A stretch of DNA of 64,000 nucleotides. Origin: DAOTTY01 sp034437575. Its GTDB lineage: Bacteria > Chloroflexota > Anaerolineae > Aggregatilineales > Phototrophicaceae. The notes below the pieces were generated by a model. The model worked only from the letters and a program-made list of their open reading frames with translations, had not been told where the DNA came from and ran no database searches. Of this stretch, positions 42,575 to 50,431 are shown piece after piece. The position numbers were made by a program, and so were the translations under genes. The stretch is taken from NCBI GenBank assembly GCA_034437575.1, contig DAOTTY010000134.1, positions 7,818 through 71,817 on the forward strand, read 5' to 3'. Each line of letters starts with the position of its first letter. Position 1 is the first letter of the stretch.

Positions 42575-43783
42575 ATGAGGAACGGACGCGTGCTTATCGT
42601 GGTCGGCATCATCCTACTACTGGTAGTGGTGTTGGGCTTCGTGTTTATTACGCAGTTTGGACAGGGCGACCCAGGGCCACAACCTACCAGCAGTGCCTTC
42701 CAGGACACGTCGCCTGACCCAGGAGGCGATGACCCCACCCCAACTAACGAAGCGGGCTTGCCCACCCCCACGCCCGTCGCTGTGGTGCAAATTGTCATCG
42801 CCGTTCAAGAACTGCCGCGTGGCTTCCGCATTCCCGCGAATGCCGTAGCGATCCGCGAATGGCCAGAGCAATCGGTGCCGTTTAACGCTGTGCTGGAAAT
42901 TGAAGATGTGGTGGGCAAAATTGCCCGTACCGACATCTACCGTGAGCAGCCCATCCTTTCTAACCTGCTTGTAGACGACTTTGAAAACCTGACCAACAAC
43001 CTGGCCCGTGTCGGCTCAGACGCCGCCGCCGTGCTGCCTGAAACCCTCGTGGCTGTGTCCATCCCCATAGACCGCCTTACCAGTGTGGCCTATGCCGTGC
43101 AAGACGGCGACCGGGTTGACGTGATCGTGTCCATGCTGTTCGTTGACGTAGACGACGAATTCCAAACACTCTCACCCAATGCACAAATCATCGTTAGCCA
43201 GGACCCTGAAGATGGCTCTTTTGAATTTTCTGAAGTTATCCCAGGTAGGCCGGGGAACAGCGTTTTCGGTGAAATCGTTGTCGTTCCATCAGAGCGGCAG
43301 CGACCTCGGCTTGTAACACAACGGACGGTGCAAGATGCCCTTGTCGTTCACGTTGGCGAATTCCCGCAGGACGGGCGTTTCATCGGTATCCCACCAACCC
43401 CCACCCCCATCCCAGAAGAAGAAGGTGAAGGCGAAGACGAAGTAGACGAAGAGGGCGAACCCGTAGTCACGCCCATCCCACCGCGCCCCAACATCCTCAC
43501 GCTGGGCGTCACCCCACAAGATGCCGTCCTCATCACCTGGGCACTGGAGGCACGCCTGCCGCTTACCCTGGCGCTGCGCTCTGCTACAGATACCAGCCGC
43601 GTACCGACTGACCCGGTCACGCTAGACTACTTCATGTCCCAGTATCGCATCACCGTCCCGGCCAAGCGCGACTACAGTATCGAGCCAGCCATCCGCAGCA
43701 TCCGCCAACTGGACATCGAAAGTGAGTTCCTCACCTTCTCCCAGGGTGACAGCCAGGTTGGCACCACCGGCGGCGATAGCTAG
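42575..43783 (+). CDS. cpaB: Flp/Tad pilus assembly protein CpaB (RcpC)
   Basis: This 402-residue protein has one N-terminal membrane helix (VLIVVGIILLLVVVLGFVFI, about 6-25), a Pro/Thr-rich stretch, and an SAF domain (VIAVQELPRGFRIPANAVAIREWP, here ELPRGFRIPANAVAI, about 72-90) followed by the RcpC-type beta domain (LVAVSIPIDRLTSVAYAVQDGDRVDVIVS). CpaB/RcpC sits in the membrane and outside it as part of the Tad pilus secretion path. An acidic insertion with EEEGEGEDEVDEEGE (about 287-302) is unusual. ATG 42575 is preferred to one 13 codons earlier because GGAG lies six bases before it. It is the first gene of the operon. Confidence 0.93.
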   Translation: MRNGRVLIVVGIILLLVVVLGFVFITQFGQGDPGPQPTSSAFQDTSPDPGGDDPTPTNEAGLPTPTPVAVVQIVIAVQELPRGFRIPANAVAIREWPEQSVPFNAVLEIEDVVGKIARTDIYREQPILSNLLVDDFENLTNNLARVGSDAAAVLPETLVAVSIPIDRLTSVAYAVQDGDRVDVIVSMLFVDVDDEFQTLSPNAQIIVSQDPEDGSFEFSEVIPGRPGNSVFGEIVVVPSERQRPRLVTQRTVQDALVVHVGEFPQDGRFIGIPPTPTPIPEEEGEGEDEVDEEGEPVVTPIPPRPNILTLGVTPQDAVLITWALEARLPLTLALRSATDTSRVPTDPVTLDYFMSQYRITVPAKRDYSIEPAIRSIRQLDIESEFLTFSQGDSQVGTTGGDS

Positions 43784-43793
43784 CAAACCCGTA

Positions 43794-43827
43794 TGCAGCA
43801 CAGCCCAGGCGGATGAGCTGTGCTGCA
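43794..43827. other. Perfect 11-bp hairpin between cpaB and cpaE
   Basis: TGCAGCACAGC (43794-43804) and GCTGTGCTGCA (43817-43827) are exact reverse complements with a 12-base loop. It lies ten bases after the cpaB stop and 55 bases before the cpaE start. No T-run follows, so it is more likely an mRNA processing or stability element than a terminator. Confidence 0.75.
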
Positions 43828-43882
43828 ACCGGCCTTTGGCCCGCAGCGAGCAGAAGACAAATTTTTCGGAGTCACAGAGATC

Positions 43883-45190
43883 ATGGCAAACCCAATATCT
43901 ATCCTACTGGTGGACGACATCGCTGAAGTACGTGAGAACGTCAAGAAGTTACTGGCGTTTGAGCAAGACTTTGATGTCATTGGCTCGTCTGGCAGTGGGC
44001 GCGAAGGCATCAAAATGGCCAGGGAGCTGCGGCCAGACATCATCATCATGGACATCAACATGCCTGATGTTGACGGCATCACCGCCGCGCAGGAAGTCAA
44101 AAAACACGTCCCCACCACAGGCGTTATTATGATGTCCGTCAACAGCGACCGCGACTACTTGCGCCGTGCCATGGCCGCCGGGGCCAGTGACTTCCTCACC
44201 AAACCGGCCAACATGGACGACCTGTACATGACGATTCGCAACGTCTACAAAAACATGAAGCCCATCCGCGATCAATATGAGCGGATGAGTGAAGCGGCTG
44301 CCAGCTATGTTGTGCAAGAAATACAAGAAACCGAGGGCGACCGCGCCGGGCACATCCTCACCTGTTACAGCCCCAAGGGTGGCGTTGGCACCACCACCAT
44401 TGCCATCAGCCTCGCCTCTGCCTTGATGGGGCAAACCACCAAGGTCTTGCTCATTGACGCCGATGTGCAGTTCGGTGATGTCGGCGTTTCACTTAACTTG
44501 CAAGCCCAGTCCACCCTGTCAGACATTATCGAAAACGCCAGTGACCTGGACGTGGACTATTTCGAGAACATCCTGGTGACGCACCCCAGCGGTATTAAGG
44601 TTCTGCTCCCCGCAGCACGGCCCGAACTCGCTGAAACCGTCTATGCCAACCCGGCAGCGGTTACCGAAATTATTAATCAGGTGCGCTATCATTACGACTT
44701 CATCATTATAGACACCTCCAGCCGCCTGGATGACCTGATCCTGAGCATGTGCGAGCTTGCCACGGCTGTTATCATGATTACCACCCCCACCCTGCCCGCC
44801 GTGCGCAACGCCCGCTTCGTGCTGGACCTGTTCGATCAGTTTTTTGAGGGCAACCAGAACAAAGTGAAAATTGTGCTATCGCAGGTTCATGAGGAAAAGC
44901 GCGGCCAGCAGCGTATGACGATTTCGCAAGAAAAAATCGCAAACTTCCTTCGCAAGGAAGTCTATGCCGTCATCCCCAGCGATGAAAAGCCGATTCTGCA
45001 AGCCATCATCAAGGGGATTCCCGTTGTCGCCGCAGACCGCAGTGCGGACCGCTCCCCAATGAAGGAACTTAACGAACTGGCCCAAAAACTGCGGCTGGAA
45101 CTCACCGGCGAGGAAGACAATGTGGCCGCTTCGCAAAATGCTGCCGGGAGCAAGTCAAGCGGGTTTCCCAATCTGTTTGGGGGGCGCTAA
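43883..45190 (+). CDS. cpaE: CpaE/TadZ pilus localisation ATPase with N-terminal receiver domain
   Basis: This 435-residue protein has a full receiver domain at the N-terminus (LLVDDIAEVRE; D57 in IIIMDINMPDVDG; Lys in FLTKPANMDDL) and a ParA/MinD-like ATPase domain with the deviant Walker A SPKGGVGTTTI (K165) and VLLIDADVQFGDVG, later IIIDTSSRLDD. TadZ places the Tad machine in the cell and binds the CpaF ATPase. The receiver retains all phosphorylation residues, unlike many TadZ proteins whose receiver is degenerate, so a kinase, possibly the nearby DegS-like one, may control assembly. ATG 43883 has a weak GGAG twelve bases upstream; a longer in-frame start at 43820 lies inside the hairpin. 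Confidence 0.94.
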   Translation: MANPISILLVDDIAEVRENVKKLLAFEQDFDVIGSSGSGREGIKMARELRPDIIIMDINMPDVDGITAAQEVKKHVPTTGVIMMSVNSDRDYLRRAMAAGASDFLTKPANMDDLYMTIRNVYKNMKPIRDQYERMSEAAASYVVQEIQETEGDRAGHILTCYSPKGGVGTTTIAISLASALMGQTTKVLLIDADVQFGDVGVSLNLQAQSTLSDIIENASDLDVDYFENILVTHPSGIKVLLPAARPELAETVYANPAAVTEIINQVRYHYDFIIIDTSSRLDDLILSMCELATAVIMITTPTLPAVRNARFVLDLFDQFFEGNQNKVKIVLSQVHEEKRGQQRMTISQEKIANFLRKEVYAVIPSDEKPILQAIIKGIPVVAADRSADRSPMKELNELAQKLRLELTGEEDNVAASQNAAGSKSSGFPNLFGGR

Positions 45191-45228
45191 CGGGCTTAAG
45201 CCCGACCGCAGCAATGCAGCAGCCCGTT
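45189..45228. other. Competing inverted repeats between cpaE and the cpaF fragment
   Basis: CGGGCTTAAGCCCG (45191-45204) is a perfect 14-base palindrome. AACGGGCT (45189-45196) also pairs perfectly with AGCCCGTT (45221-45228). The two pairings exclude each other, as in an attenuator, but no T-run follows. The element begins at the cpaE stop codon and lies 34 bases before the next gene. Confidence 0.6.
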
Positions 45229-45262
45229 AAGACCACCTACTCAGTGTAAAGCAGGAGCGGCT

Positions 45263-45568
45263 ATGACGAGTATGAAAAAGATTTGTGACCCCAATGTGGC
45301 CCGTCGGTCTAAGACCGACCTAAACGAGGTGCGGCGTGAGGTCATGCGGCACCTGGCGCAGCAGGCTGGCTTGCGCCCAGCCTCGCCAGATGCCATACAA
45401 GAGGCCCTGTATGCTGTTGTGGGAGAGATGCCAATTGTGCTGTCTCGTAGTGAGCGGCAGCAATTGTTGAGCGTCGTTATCGCCGATGTCGGCCAGCACA
45501 CAACCGCCACCAAAGACACAGAAAATCCCTGTTCCAATCAGGTAACAAAACCCTCCCAAATTCTGTAA
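45263..45568 (+). CDS. Stand-alone fragment similar to the CpaF N-terminal domain
   Basis: This 101-residue protein is similar to the N-terminal helical domain of CpaF but has no ATPase domain. Its DLNEVRREVMRHLAQQAGLR, then IQEALYAVVGEMPIVLSRSERQQLLSVVIADV, lines up with LKGRIQGRLLSELNTL, then IEELFNTILAEESMVLSRTERQRLFEAIVAEIL of the cpaF product just downstream; VLSRxERQxL is identical. After this the frame runs 25 residues into unrelated polar sequence. AGGAG five bases before the ATG is one of the best ribosome sites in the operon, so it is probably made. It may be a partial duplication kept as a regulator or adaptor of the ATPase hexamer, or a decaying copy. Confidence 0.75.
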   Translation: MTSMKKICDPNVARRSKTDLNEVRREVMRHLAQQAGLRPASPDAIQEALYAVVGEMPIVLSRSERQQLLSVVIADVGQHTTATKDTENPCSNQVTKPSQIL

Positions 45569-45592
45569 GTTTAGTTATGAAAGACGAAACAC

Positions 45593-46993
45593 ATGTCATC
45601 TTTACTGAGGCGAATTGAACAAAGCGGCGGCGGCAGCGCAGACGCTTCCCAGCCCCGTTCATCGGGCGGGGCTGGCGGCAGTGCCGAACGCCCCCAGCGT
45701 GCCCGCGCCGTTAAGAGCAACGCTGCCAAAAGCGACAGCTATGCAGACCTGAAAGGCCGCATCCAGGGGCGGTTGCTTTCTGAGTTGAACACACTGGACG
45801 TAAACGAGAAAGACCAGGTTCGCCACCACATCGAAGAGCTGTTCAACACCATCCTGGCCGAAGAAAGCATGGTGCTGTCTCGCACAGAGCGCCAACGCCT
45901 GTTTGAAGCCATCGTTGCCGAAATTCTCGGCTTTGGCCCCATCGAAATCCTGCTGTCTGACGAATCCGTCAGTGAGGTGATGGTCAACGGCCCCAAAGAC
46001 ATTTTCGTGGAGCGCAAAGGCAACCTTACCCGCGCTAACGTCGTTTTTGAAAACAATGACCATGTGATGCGCATCATCGACCGCATCGTGGCACCACTAG
46101 GCCGCCGCGTGGACGAAAGCTCACCGCTGGTAGACGCCCGCCTGCCCGATGGCTCTCGTGTGAATGTGGTCATCCCGCCGGTTGCCCTCAACGGCCCTAC
46201 CGTTACCATCCGTAAGTTCTCGGTTAAGCCGCTCACCATTGACGACCTCATCCGCTTCGGCTCCATGACGCCAGAAATTGCCGAACTGCTGCGCGGCTGT
46301 GTGGTCGGTCGCCTCAACATGGTCGTCTCTGGCGGTACAGGGTCAGGTAAAACCACCCTGCTTAACGTGATGTCCAACTTTATTCCAGACGACGAGCGCA
46401 TCATCACCGTAGAAAACGCGGCAGAACTGCAATTGCAGCAGGATCATGTGGTGACGCTGGAAAGCCGCCCGCCCAACATTGAGGGCAGAGGCGAAATCAC
46501 GATCCGTGACCTGGTAATTAACTGCTTGCGTATGCGCCCGGAGCGCATCGTGGTGGGTGAGTGCCGAGGCGGTGAAGCGCTCGACATGCTTCAGGCCATG
46601 AACACCGGTCACGACGGGTCGCTGACAACGCTGCACGCCAACGAACCACGAGACGCCCTCTCTCGCCTTGAGGTGATGTGCCTGATGGCCGGTATGGACC
46701 TGCCCGTGAGAGCCATCCGCGAACAGGTCGCCAGCGCCCTGGACGTGATCTGCCAGCAGTCGCGCCTGCGCGACGGCTCTCGTAGGATCATGAAAATCAC
46801 CGAAGTGCAGGGCATGGAAGGTGAGATGGTTACCCTGTCAGACATCTTCGAGTTCGAGCAAACCGGCCTCGAAGGCGGCAAGATCATCGGGCGCATTAAA
46901 CCGACAGGCATCCGACCCAAGTTCAACCAGCGCATCGAAGACGCTGGAATTCATGTCCCGGCATCGGTGTATGGCCTGGGCAAACGCCGCTAG
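45593..46993 (+). CDS. cpaF: Tad pilus assembly ATPase CpaF (TadA)
   Basis: This 466-residue protein is a secretion ATPase of the CpaF/TadA type. An Ala/Ser/Gly-rich, probably disordered N-terminus (1-45) leads to the helical N-domain (about 50-115), then FGPIEILLSDESVSEVMVNG, and the ATPase core with Walker A GGTGSGKT (247-254), the Asp box ERIITVENAAELQL, Walker B RPERIVVGECRGGEALDML and the His box TGHDGSLTTLHAN. It forms a hexamer at the membrane that drives pilin export and retraction through TadB and TadC. The ATG follows the fragment gene by 24 bases, with only a weak GAAAGAC ribosome site. Confidence 0.97.
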   Translation: MSSLLRRIEQSGGGSADASQPRSSGGAGGSAERPQRARAVKSNAAKSDSYADLKGRIQGRLLSELNTLDVNEKDQVRHHIEELFNTILAEESMVLSRTERQRLFEAIVAEILGFGPIEILLSDESVSEVMVNGPKDIFVERKGNLTRANVVFENNDHVMRIIDRIVAPLGRRVDESSPLVDARLPDGSRVNVVIPPVALNGPTVTIRKFSVKPLTIDDLIRFGSMTPEIAELLRGCVVGRLNMVVSGGTGSGKTTLLNVMSNFIPDDERIITVENAAELQLQQDHVVTLESRPPNIEGRGEITIRDLVINCLRMRPERIVVGECRGGEALDMLQAMNTGHDGSLTTLHANEPRDALSRLEVMCLMAGMDLPVRAIREQVASALDVICQQSRLRDGSRRIMKITEVQGMEGEMVTLSDIFEFEQTGLEGGKIIGRIKPTGIRPKFNQRIEDAGIHVPASVYGLGKRR

Positions 46994-47018
46994 AAAACTC
47001 TAACCATTTTGTGCGCTT

Positions 47019-47049
47019 TAGAGGGCCGCCAAACTTGACGGCCCTTCTA
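47019..47049. other. Hairpin after cpaF
   Basis: TAGAGGGCCG (47019-47028) pairs with CGGCCC-T-CTA (47039-47049) with one bulged T and a 10-base loop. It lies 25 bases after the cpaF stop. With only TTCTAG after it, termination would be partial at best; it could shield the 3' end of the upstream message. Confidence 0.55.
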
Positions 47050-47095
47050 GCAAACGCATACAATTAAATGACCGTCGGCGAGTAGAAATAACTTG

Positions 47096-47135
47096 AAAGG
47101 AGCGGACGCCCTCACTGTAAGCGTCCAATCACCCT
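47096..47135 (+). promoter_or_regulatory. tadB leader: ribosome site bridged to the start codon by a hairpin
   Basis: A strong AAAGGAG (47096-47102) lies 33 bases before the tadB ATG, too far to work directly. Between them GGACGC (47104-47109) and GCGTCC (47121-47126) form a perfect 6-bp stem. When folded, only ten bases remain between the ribosome site and the ATG. An in-frame TAA (47118-47120) excludes any earlier start for tadB. Confidence 0.65.
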
Positions 47136-48131
47136 ATGGATCCTATGTTTATTGCTGTGAGCGTTGCGGGCGCTGTGGCGCTGGTCGTCATTGTTGCGGG
47201 TATCTTCAGCGTTCGCACAGAAACCGACCTACTCGAAGATCGGCTGTTACAGGAACAGCAGGCCGACGATGGATCGTTCGGCTACAACATCGACAACTAT
47301 GAGGAAGAGCAGGACGAGGCCACCTCCCTGCGTGAACGGGCAATGGGGTCGCTTGACGAAGCGCTCAATGAACGTGACTGGGGCAAGAAAGTTCGCACCA
47401 AACTGGCTCGGGCCGACCTCAAACTTACCGTAGCAGAGTATGCCCTGCTGCATCCCATTACGATGGCTGGCTTGTTTATGATCTCGTTTTTCCTCATCTT
47501 TCGTGGGAACCTGGTATTGGGGGTGCTGTCCACCTTTATCGGCTTCTTCGTCCCCCGAATCTACGTTGCCCGCCAGGCCGCCACGCGGCTGCACAAATTT
47601 GAAGCCCAACTGCCCGACACGCTTGGCCTATGGGTGAACGCGCTGCGCTCAGGTTATGGTGTGCTTCAGGCAATGGACGCCATCGCCCGTGACGCCCCGG
47701 AACCCACCGCCACCGAGTTCAAGCGGGTCGTGCGCGAGGTATCGCTGGGGATTGACGTAGACGACGCCCTGGAGCATATGCTGGAGCGCGTTGACAGCGA
47801 AGACCTTGACCTGGTGATTACTGCTGTCAACATCCAACGTGAAGTCGGCGGCAACCTGGCCGAAATTTTGGAAGTAATTGCCCACACCGTCCGTGAACGC
47901 ATCAAGCTCAAGGGTGAAATTCGTGTGCTAACAACACAGGGCCGCGTCACAGGCTACCTCATCAGCGGCTTGCCTATTGTGCTGGCGCTGTTCCTCAACG
48001 TCGTTTCTAGCGGCTTCATCTCGCCCATGTTTGAAAACCGAGCATGTGGCTGGCCAATGATCGGGGTTGGGTTCGCCCTTATCGGCATGGGAACAGCAGT
48101 GATTCAGAAAATCGTGGACATTGAGATTTAG
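47136..48131 (+). CDS. tadB: Tad pilus inner-membrane platform protein TadB
   Basis: This 331-residue protein has an N-terminal membrane helix (about 3-22), an acidic cytoplasmic stretch, two more helices (about 108-145), the type II secretion F domain (HKFEAQLPDTLGLWVNALRSGYGVLQAMDAIARD then EVSLGIDVDDALEHMLERV) and two C-terminal helices. The F domain binds the CpaF ATPase. The core of the domain, with LPDTLGLWVNALRSGYG and EVGGNLAEILEVI, is as in other TadB proteins. The ATG is preceded by an unusual hairpin-bridged ribosome site. Next gene is tadC, 12 bases on. Confidence 0.96.
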   Translation: MDPMFIAVSVAGAVALVVIVAGIFSVRTETDLLEDRLLQEQQADDGSFGYNIDNYEEEQDEATSLRERAMGSLDEALNERDWGKKVRTKLARADLKLTVAEYALLHPITMAGLFMISFFLIFRGNLVLGVLSTFIGFFVPRIYVARQAATRLHKFEAQLPDTLGLWVNALRSGYGVLQAMDAIARDAPEPTATEFKRVVREVSLGIDVDDALEHMLERVDSEDLDLVITAVNIQREVGGNLAEILEVIAHTVRERIKLKGEIRVLTTQGRVTGYLISGLPIVLALFLNVVSSGFISPMFENRACGWPMIGVGFALIGMGTAVIQKIVDIEI

Positions 48132-48143
48132 GAGAGTTAACAC

Positions 48144-49100
48144 ATGTTTGGTCTAAGCGCGAATCTGCTTATCATTGGCGGCAGCATCCTCGGCATTCTT
48201 CTTCTTGTTGGCGTGCTGGTATACATTGGCCTGAGCGAAGACGATGACCGCGACCCGTTGATGGAACGGCTGGCGGACTTTGCCGAAAAGGATACACCGC
48301 AGTCACTCGAACAAATTGAAATGTCTATGTCTGTTACCGACCGCGTCATTATGCCCGCCATTAAATGGCTGGCGGGGCTTGTGGTCAAACTCACGCCAGA
48401 AAAGCAAATTGACGAAGCCCGGCGCAAAATCGAAACAGCGGGCCTACAAATGGAACCGTCTGTGTTCTTTGCCTTCCGCGTGATAGCTGCTGTCCTGATG
48501 CCGTTAATCAGCTTTCTGGTCTTCTTCGTTATGACAGACACCTTTGGCAATACGCTGGCTGCTGGTTTCGTGATCGGCAGTGCTGCACTGGGTTACTACT
48601 TGCCTGCGCTGTGGCTGGGCAGCAAAATCAGCAAGCGCCAGCAGGGGATCGTCCGTGCCCTGCCCGATGCCCTCGACCTGCTCACTATCTGCGTAGAAGC
48701 GGGCCTCGGCTTCGACTCCGCAATGGGCAAAATCTATGAAAAGTGGGACAACGACCTTGCCCTGTCTTTTGGCCGCGTCCTCCGCGAAATTCAGCTAGGT
48801 AAAGGCCGCCGCGATGCCCTCAAAGACATGGCCCGCCGCCTGGACGTGCCCGACGTGACCACGTTTATTGCCGCAGTGACGCAGGCCGACTCGCTCGGTG
48901 TGAGCATGTCGCAAATCTTGCGCGTCCAGTCTGACCAGATGCGGGTGAAGCGCCGCCAGCGTGCCCAGGAAAAGGCCCAGGCCGCCCCCATCAAGATGAT
49001 GATTCCGCTAACCTTCCTCATCTTCCCGTCCATCTGGATCGTGCTGCTGGGGCCTGCTGCCATCAAACTGCTGGATAGTGGTGCGCTAGGCGTGTTCTAA
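48144..49100 (+). CDS. tadC: Tad pilus inner-membrane platform protein TadC
   Basis: This 318-residue protein is the second F-domain partner of the Tad platform. It has an N-terminal helix (about 7-27), a pair of helices (about 110-160) and a C-terminal helix (about 283-305). The F domain contains IVRALPDALDLLTICVEAGLGFDSAMGKI, here ALPDALDLLTICVEAGLGF, and FGRVLREIQLGKGRRDALKDMARR, typical of TadC. It forms the membrane platform with TadB and is driven by CpaF. AGGAG lies nine bases before the ATG. No prepilin peptidase, Flp pilin or secretin gene follows; the next gene is comF, six bases on. Confidence 0.96.
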   Translation: MFGLSANLLIIGGSILGILLLVGVLVYIGLSEDDDRDPLMERLADFAEKDTPQSLEQIEMSMSVTDRVIMPAIKWLAGLVVKLTPEKQIDEARRKIETAGLQMEPSVFFAFRVIAAVLMPLISFLVFFVMTDTFGNTLAAGFVIGSAALGYYLPALWLGSKISKRQQGIVRALPDALDLLTICVEAGLGFDSAMGKIYEKWDNDLALSFGRVLREIQLGKGRRDALKDMARRLDVPDVTTFIAAVTQADSLGVSMSQILRVQSDQMRVKRRQRAQEKAQAAPIKMMIPLTFLIFPSIWIVLLGPAAIKLLDSGALGVF

Positions 49101-49106
49101 ACGCGA

Positions 49107-49814
49107 ATGCCGCGCCCTGCATCTCAACCCCCTCAACACGCTCTGGCCCGTCCAGGGCGTGTTTTGCTGGTGTGGGAGGCCCTCGTTGATCTCATCTTCC
49201 CGCCAACCTGTGTTGGTTGTGGCCGCGTTGATACGCGCTGGTGCCCCCGCTGCCAACATCAACTTGATGATTTACCCCTACTGCCCGCCGCCAAACAACC
49301 GCCGTCCCCACTCAGCGGGTTAGCAACAACCGGCATCCACGAGGGCCAGTTACAGCGCATGGTGCAGGCCCTAAAGTACGAACGCGCCCGCCATCTGGCT
49401 GTCCCGCTGGCCGCACGGCTTGTCCATCAAGCCATCCAACAAAATTGGCCGGTTGATTGTGTGGTTGCGATCCCATTACATATTAAACGTTTACGAAAAA
49501 GAGGTTATAATCAGGCTAAGGAATTATCAAATCTGGTCGCTCATCACCTGGATGTGCCCGACTATTCGGACTACGTCTACCGCGACCAGGACACCCGCTC
49601 ACAGGTGGGCCTTAGCCGCCCGGAGCGCCGCCAGAATGTGGCGGGGGCGTTCCGGGCAGACCCGGTCATCGCCGGGCAACGTGTTTTGCTCGTTGACGAT
49701 GTATACACCACCGGGGCCACCCTGGGGGCGTGTGCCAACGCTGTGAGCGCAAGCGGTGCCAGCGCCGTTTACGGCCTCACCGTAAGCGCTGCCGCGTTGC
49801 CATCTCAACAGTAA
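49107..49814 (+). CDS. comF: ComF family phosphoribosyltransferase-like protein
   Basis: This 235-residue protein has the ComF zinc motif (FPPTCVGCGRVDTRWCPRC, about 31-49), the middle part LQRMVQALKYERARHLA, the family hallmark RLRKRGYNQAKELS and the PRPP-binding loop VLLVDDVYTTGATLGAC (about 197-213). ComF is needed for DNA uptake in several bacteria and may help single-strand DNA handling in the cytoplasm. It follows tadC by six bases, so it is probably in the same transcript, which fits a link between pili and DNA uptake. The codons for HIKRLRKRGYNQAKELSN (49479-49535) are strikingly AT-rich compared with the rest and contain a perfect TATAAT (49506-49511). Confidence 0.95.
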   Translation: MPRPASQPPQHALARPGRVLLVWEALVDLIFPPTCVGCGRVDTRWCPRCQHQLDDLPLLPAAKQPPSPLSGLATTGIHEGQLQRMVQALKYERARHLAVPLAARLVHQAIQQNWPVDCVVAIPLHIKRLRKRGYNQAKELSNLVAHHLDVPDYSDYVYRDQDTRSQVGLSRPERRQNVAGAFRADPVIAGQRVLLVDDVYTTGATLGACANAVSASGASAVYGLTVSAAALPSQQ

Positions 49815-49837
49815 GCAACACACGAAAGGTGTGGATT

Positions 49838-50425
49838 ATGGTTGACATTCAAGTCACCGGACGCAACGTCAAAGTTACCCCCAAGTTGGACGACTACGCC
49901 CGTCGTAAGATCGACCGCCTTGACCGCTACCTCCCCAAAATCCGCGACATTCACATTGACCTTGCCCATCAGCACAACAGCAAGGGCGAAGACATGAACA
50001 TCGCCCAGATTACTGTTAAGCACGAGCGCGGGGTCATCTTGCGGGCAGAGGAGAAAACCACAGGCGACATGCAGCAGGCCATCGACACCTCCGTCGATAA
50101 GATGTACCGCCAGATTATGCGCTTCAAGGGCAAGCGCCGCGACAAGCGCCGCCGCGAGCGCTACGCGCCCACGCTGGAGGAAATCGAAATGGCAGTACCG
50201 TTGCCCATTGAGGAGATGGATGATGCCGATGAAGACACCGACTACGAAGTCATCCGGCGCAAGCAGTTGGCCCTCATCCCGATGGACGAAAACGAAGCCA
50301 TTGAGCAGATGGAACTGCTTGGCCACACCTTCTTCATGTTCCACAATGCGGAAACGGGCACGATTAACGTGGTCTATCGCCGCAAAGACAGCGGCTACGG
50401 CCTGCTGGAACCCATGACAGAGTAG
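49838..50425 (+). CDS. hpf: Long-type ribosome hibernation promoting factor
   Basis: This 195-residue protein has the N-terminal RaiA/HPF domain (VDIQVTGRNVKVTPKLDDYARRKIDRLDRYLPK, here VTGRNVKVTPKLDDYARRKI, and the QITVKHERGVILRAEEKTTGDMQQAIDTS strand-helix) and the C-terminal dimer domain of long HPF (EVIRRKQLALIPMDENEAIEQMELLGHTFFMF, here KQLALIPMDENEAIEQMELL). It binds the 30S subunit in stationary phase and joins two ribosomes into 100S dimers. ATG 49838 has AGGTG eight bases before it; a longer frame from 49730 lies inside comF. It may be read from the AT-rich promoter-like patch in comF. Confidence 0.96.
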   Translation: MVDIQVTGRNVKVTPKLDDYARRKIDRLDRYLPKIRDIHIDLAHQHNSKGEDMNIAQITVKHERGVILRAEEKTTGDMQQAIDTSVDKMYRQIMRFKGKRRDKRRRERYAPTLEEIEMAVPLPIEEMDDADEDTDYEVIRRKQLALIPMDENEAIEQMELLGHTFFMFHNAETGTINVVYRRKDSGYGLLEPMTE

Positions 50426-50431
50426 CCCGAC

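Noticed and set aside
45191..45228. cpaE-downstream stems considered as a Rho-independent terminator
   Set aside because: There is no T-run after either stem, and the operon clearly continues into cpaF.
47093..47302. Open frame from TTG over the tadB start
   Set aside because: It reads the tadB sequence in another frame and gives Cys/Arg-rich nonsense. The AAAGGAG there fits tadB better through the hairpin.
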